Notes under the pieces: generated by a model | Database searches by the model: none | The model's input: the letters and a program-made list of their open reading frames with translations, nothing else | Told to the model about the DNA's origin: nothing | In this document: one piece after another, positions 21,265 through 24,168 of the stretch | How the letters are laid out: each line of letters starts with the position of its first letter | Numbering within the stretch: the first letter of the stretch is position 1 | DNA from: an uncultured bacterium | GTDB lineage: Bacteria; Bacteroidota; Bacteroidia; Bacteroidales; Bacteroidaceae | Assembly: GCA_905215655.1 (NCBI GenBank) | Contig: CAJMQT010000014.1 | Coordinates: 1 to 24,168, forward strand | Direction of reading: 5' to 3' | Length of the DNA stretch: 24,168 nt | Position numbers and translations under genes: made by a program

Positions 21265-23988
21265 ATGAAAAATAGATTTTATTTGATTGCTTTTCTTGCC
21301 GGAATGGCGCTTACTGCATCGGCTCAAAAAATAGATTTTGACATAGCCAACAGGCAGACAGCTGAGGTGACGGAGGACGGCTTCGAGTCGTGGCAGGTGG
21401 ATAAAGTGAAATCTGCATCAAAAAGTTTCAGCATTGACGGAACCTCTCAGTTGCAGATTGACATTAACTGTGGCGACGGCGACCCCGCAAACCGTACCCT
21501 GCGCTCCAACTGGGTAAAGGATATCGTGCATCAAAATTCTAAACTCGTTGGTGACGCCGTTGTGGTCTACGGATTGAACTCTGACGGAAACACGCCGACC
21601 CTGACGAAAGAGGCGGCAACGATGAACCTCGTCCTTACGGGCTTTTCGTCGGGAGAACACACCATGCTCTTGTACCTTAATATTACAGATGGTGGTTTTA
21701 CGTCATGGGCTCCGTTGGATATCATGGTCGATGGGACAACCGTTCTTTCAGGGGTAATGATGTCAAACAGGGTTACGTCGCCATCGGCAAGTGCCACGGC
21801 GTATGTTAAGTTTGACGCAATGGAGGGAAAGCCTGTCAAAATCAGTATTGTTTCAAAACCGGAGTCAGGAAAGACTTACTCGACGACGGGTGTTTACTTG
21901 AATTCCGTTGTTTTTGACCGTCCCAATCCGAACGCTACCGCCGTCGATCCGTATCCGGCAAATCTTGACATGCACGCGCCGCACGACGCAGGCGCTATCG
22001 ACCTGAAATGGACACAGGCTTCTACCGCCGTGAAGAACATTATTTATATGGGAACATCGGAGGATGATATGAAACTCGTTGCCGAAACATCTGATGCGAC
22101 TTATCATCTCACGGGATTTTCAACCCATAACGTTTATTATTGGCGCGTCGATCAGCGCGACGCCGCCGGCAATGTTTATGAAGGCGATGTGTGGACGTTC
22201 CGTCCGAGGCGTCTCGCTTTCCCGGGTGCCGAAGGCTACGGACGTTTCGCGATAGGCGGACGGGGTGGCAGCGTTTATCATGTCACATCGCTCGAAGATT
22301 ACACCGACGGCGATGCGCCGATACCGGGAACGTTCCGCTATGGAATAAAGGAGGTCGGCGGACCGAGGACAATAGTCTTCGATATTTCCGGAACGATTTA
22401 CCTTAAAGCGCGCCTTACCTGCTCTGACCCTTACGTTACCATCGCCGGACAGACTGCTCCGGGTAAAGGCATTCTCTTCCGTGGTGCTCCCATCGGCGTC
22501 GCCAACGACGGAATAACCCGTTTCATACGTATGCGCCGCGGCTTTCACAATGACGATGAGGCGGATATGAACAAGGGACTTGACGGTCTTGGAATGGCGG
22601 GAAACAACAATGCGATTATGGACCACTGTTCCGTAGGCTGGACAATCGACGAGGCTTTCAGTTCTCGTAACGCGAAAAATATGACTTTACAACGCACGCT
22701 CATCAGCGAGGCTTTGAATAATGCCAATCATCCGAATTACACCAATGCCAACCACGGCTACGCGGCGACAATCGGTGGTGATACAGGTTCATACCATCAC
22801 AACCTTCTGGCGCATAATGAGGGACGAAACTGGAGCCTTAGCGGTGGACTTGATGGCAAAGGGGCTTACGCCGGAAGCCACGACATATTTAATAATGTGG
22901 TCTACAACTGGGGTGGACGTGCCACCGACGGAGGTACACACGAATGCAACTTCGTGAACAACTATTATAAAATGGGACCTGCAACGTCGCAAAAATATCT
23001 GTTGCGCGCCCAGCTTGAAGGCACGGGAACGGGTTCGCAGGCTTATTATGTAAGTGGAAATATTCGCGAGGAGACAAGTGGAAAACTTACCGCCGATAAG
23101 GAAGGAACGACTTATAGATATGAAAAGTCCGGCGGACAGGTGGTCGACTGGGATGTCTTTGTCGACAAACCGTTCTTCGAGTCATACGCGACAATCGAGT
23201 CGGCAAAGCTCGCTTACAAGACAGTTCTTTCAGATGTCGGTGCAAATATGCCGTTCTTCGACGAGCACGATGTTCGCATGATTAACGAAACTCTTAGCGG
23301 AACTTACTCGAAAAAGGGTAGTAAGACCGGAAAGAAAGGTCTTATCGATCGTGAGACAGACTCGGAGGGATATTCTTACTTCCCGCTTACGGGCGATGTA
23401 AGAAACTCTGATTTCGACACCGATCAAGACGGAATGCCGAACTGGTGGGAGAATGTCAAAGGGCTTGATCCCTATGTGGCAGACAACAACAGCTATTATG
23501 ACGCCAACGGATATACGGCTCTCGAAGAATATCTTAACTGGATAGCAGAGCCGAATTATCAAATTAATGCAGGTGTAGAAACCGAGGTCGTTGACCTCAA
23601 AACATTGTTCGCAGGATTTAAAGGTTCTACCTTTTATAATATAATAGGTGTTCCCACGGGATACGAAATGCACGAAAAAGATGCAAAGCTGTTTGTCACT
23701 CCGCCTGCAAACGTATGTGAACTCGTATCGGTAAAAGTATCGGCTGATGATGGAGACGGTGTCGGCAGCATGACGCGCGTCGTTAATCTTTACGTTGTCG
23801 GAGATGCAAGTGGCATTGGAAATATTGTCAAGACAGACAGCAATCCTGCAACAACGTACAATATTTATAATGTAAATGGTGTTTTGGTGAGAACAGGAAA
23901 CGATACAACCGCACTCCAACCGGGGCTTTATATTCTTAAAGCAACGAACGGAAATAACACCAAATCCATTAAGATTATCAAGAAATAA
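21265..23988 (+). CDS. Secreted multidomain pectate lyase (PL1-like)
   Basis: 907 aa. The signal peptide (about 1-20, ending LTASA) is followed by a beta-rich N-terminal module of unknown type (about 21-225). A fibronectin III-like module follows (about 230-312, with DLKWTQAS and VYYWRVDQRDAAGN). The right-handed parallel beta-helix lyase domain (about 314-640) begins FPGAEGYGRFAIGGRGG and has the repeating turns FDISGTIYL, VTIAGQTAPGKG, MDHCSVGWTIDEAFS and SHDIFNNVVYN. Next is a calcium-type repeat, DTDQDGMPNWWE near 718. The C-terminal 75 residues (TYNIYNVNGVLVRTG, LQPGLYILKA, KSIKIIKK) resemble a type IX secretion sorting domain. It should cleave homogalacturonan by beta-elimination outside the cell. 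There are no SusC/D genes or other pectin enzymes in the window. Confidence 0.88.
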   Translation: MKNRFYLIAFLAGMALTASAQKIDFDIANRQTAEVTEDGFESWQVDKVKSASKSFSIDGTSQLQIDINCGDGDPANRTLRSNWVKDIVHQNSKLVGDAVVVYGLNSDGNTPTLTKEAATMNLVLTGFSSGEHTMLLYLNITDGGFTSWAPLDIMVDGTTVLSGVMMSNRVTSPSASATAYVKFDAMEGKPVKISIVSKPESGKTYSTTGVYLNSVVFDRPNPNATAVDPYPANLDMHAPHDAGAIDLKWTQASTAVKNIIYMGTSEDDMKLVAETSDATYHLTGFSTHNVYYWRVDQRDAAGNVYEGDVWTFRPRRLAFPGAEGYGRFAIGGRGGSVYHVTSLEDYTDGDAPIPGTFRYGIKEVGGPRTIVFDISGTIYLKARLTCSDPYVTIAGQTAPGKGILFRGAPIGVANDGITRFIRMRRGFHNDDEADMNKGLDGLGMAGNNNAIMDHCSVGWTIDEAFSSRNAKNMTLQRTLISEALNNANHPNYTNANHGYAATIGGDTGSYHHNLLAHNEGRNWSLSGGLDGKGAYAGSHDIFNNVVYNWGGRATDGGTHECNFVNNYYKMGPATSQKYLLRAQLEGTGTGSQAYYVSGNIREETSGKLTADKEGTTYRYEKSGGQVVDWDVFVDKPFFESYATIESAKLAYKTVLSDVGANMPFFDEHDVRMINETLSGTYSKKGSKTGKKGLIDRETDSEGYSYFPLTGDVRNSDFDTDQDGMPNWWENVKGLDPYVADNNSYYDANGYTALEEYLNWIAEPNYQINAGVETEVVDLKTLFAGFKGSTFYNIIGVPTGYEMHEKDAKLFVTPPANVCELVSVKVSADDGDGVGSMTRVVNLYVVGDASGIGNIVKTDSNPATTYNIYNVNGVLVRTGNDTTALQPGLYILKATNGNNTKSIKIIKK

Positions 23989-24050
23989 AATTGATTTAAG
24001 TCAAAAATAAATAAAATTTTAGCCTTTTAACGAAAAAATAATTGAAAACT

Positions 24051-24082
24051 CTTGCGAGATTAAAAATATCGCCTTATCTTTG
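24051..24082 (+). promoter_or_regulatory. Strong Bacteroidota promoter, probably of an rRNA operon
   Basis: CTTG at 24051-24054, then 20 bp, then TATCTTTG at 24075-24082 is an almost ideal match to TTTG-(19-21)-TAnnTTTG. The upstream 50 bp are very AT-rich (A and T tracts), like an UP element. The site lies 63 bp after the pectate lyase stop codon with no terminator seen between. Confidence 0.8.
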
Positions 24083-24168
24083 CACTCGCTTTCACTCCAA
24101 AAGTGACTGCATTTAGTTCTTTGAAAGATTGAAACAGACAGAAGTAGTACAAGAAAAGTCTCTTGTCG
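24083..24168 (+). other. Leader resembling the start of an rRNA operon
   Basis: Downstream of the promoter are a TCACT-ccaaa-AGTGA hairpin (24092-24106) and GTTCTTTGAAAGATTGAAAC (from 24117), then AGTAGTACAAG. From memory these words resemble the leader of 16S rRNA in Prevotella and Bacteroides, where TTCTTTGAAA acts like a boxA antitermination site. No mature 16S sequence is inside the window, so the rRNA gene itself is inferred to begin beyond 24168. Confidence 0.6.

Overview
The window looks like chromosomal DNA of a Bacteroidota member, most likely Prevotella or a close relative (family-level inference). The evidence is the promoter grammar (TAnnTTTG -7 boxes, TTG-like -33 boxes, no Shine-Dalgarno leaders), the protein families (NigD-like, DUF4831, Bacteroidetes-type Wzi, lipoproteins with acidic residues after the lipid Cys, a T9SS-like C-terminal tail) and the Bacteroidota-style gene order hpt-adk-obg-pgeF.

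Layout. 1-643: tandem 66-bp promoter-bearing repeat, then a histidine phosphatase. 797-1897 (-): secreted low-complexity protein, sharing a bidirectional terminator with the phosphatase. 1898-2222: gene-free, with a 35-bp-arm inverted repeat. 2223-4257: outer-membrane Wzi-family protein plus a small lipoprotein. 4258-4530: gene-free, with a 22-bp periodic array. 4531-4947 (-): one-domain EamA permease. 5025-6998: another copy of the 66-bp repeat and a two-component system. 7236-7943: PAP2 phosphatase. 14977 to 8076 (-): housekeeping cluster hpt, adk, obgE, pgeF, mfd. 15066-16586: nnr, divergent from hpt and apparently leaderless. 16702-18719: DUF4831 protein and NigD-like lipoprotein. 18847-20731: ECF sigma factor and a protein joining an anti-sigma-like cytoplasmic segment, one inner-membrane helix and a beta-barrel-like C-terminus. 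20732-21264: gene-free, with a terminator and a second 22-bp array. 21265-23988: secreted PL1-type pectate lyase. 24051-24168: strong promoter and leader that look like the start of an rRNA operon whose 16S gene lies past the edge.

How it fits together. The minus-strand block is housekeeping (purine salvage, nucleotide balance, ribosome assembly GTPase, wall quality control, transcription-coupled repair) and nnr is metabolite repair. The plus-strand genes are mostly envelope and surface functions: capsule-type OMP, lipoproteins, sensor kinase, sigma/anti-sigma pair and polysaccharide lyase. No IS, prophage, CRISPR, tRNA or complete rRNA gene was seen.

The least conventional content is the non-coding repeat architecture: 66-bp hairpin units ending in -7 boxes, two 4 x 22-bp arrays with A/T tracts every 11 bp, an apparent repeat-derived insertion in mfd, and the sigma factor paired with a possible envelope-spanning regulator.
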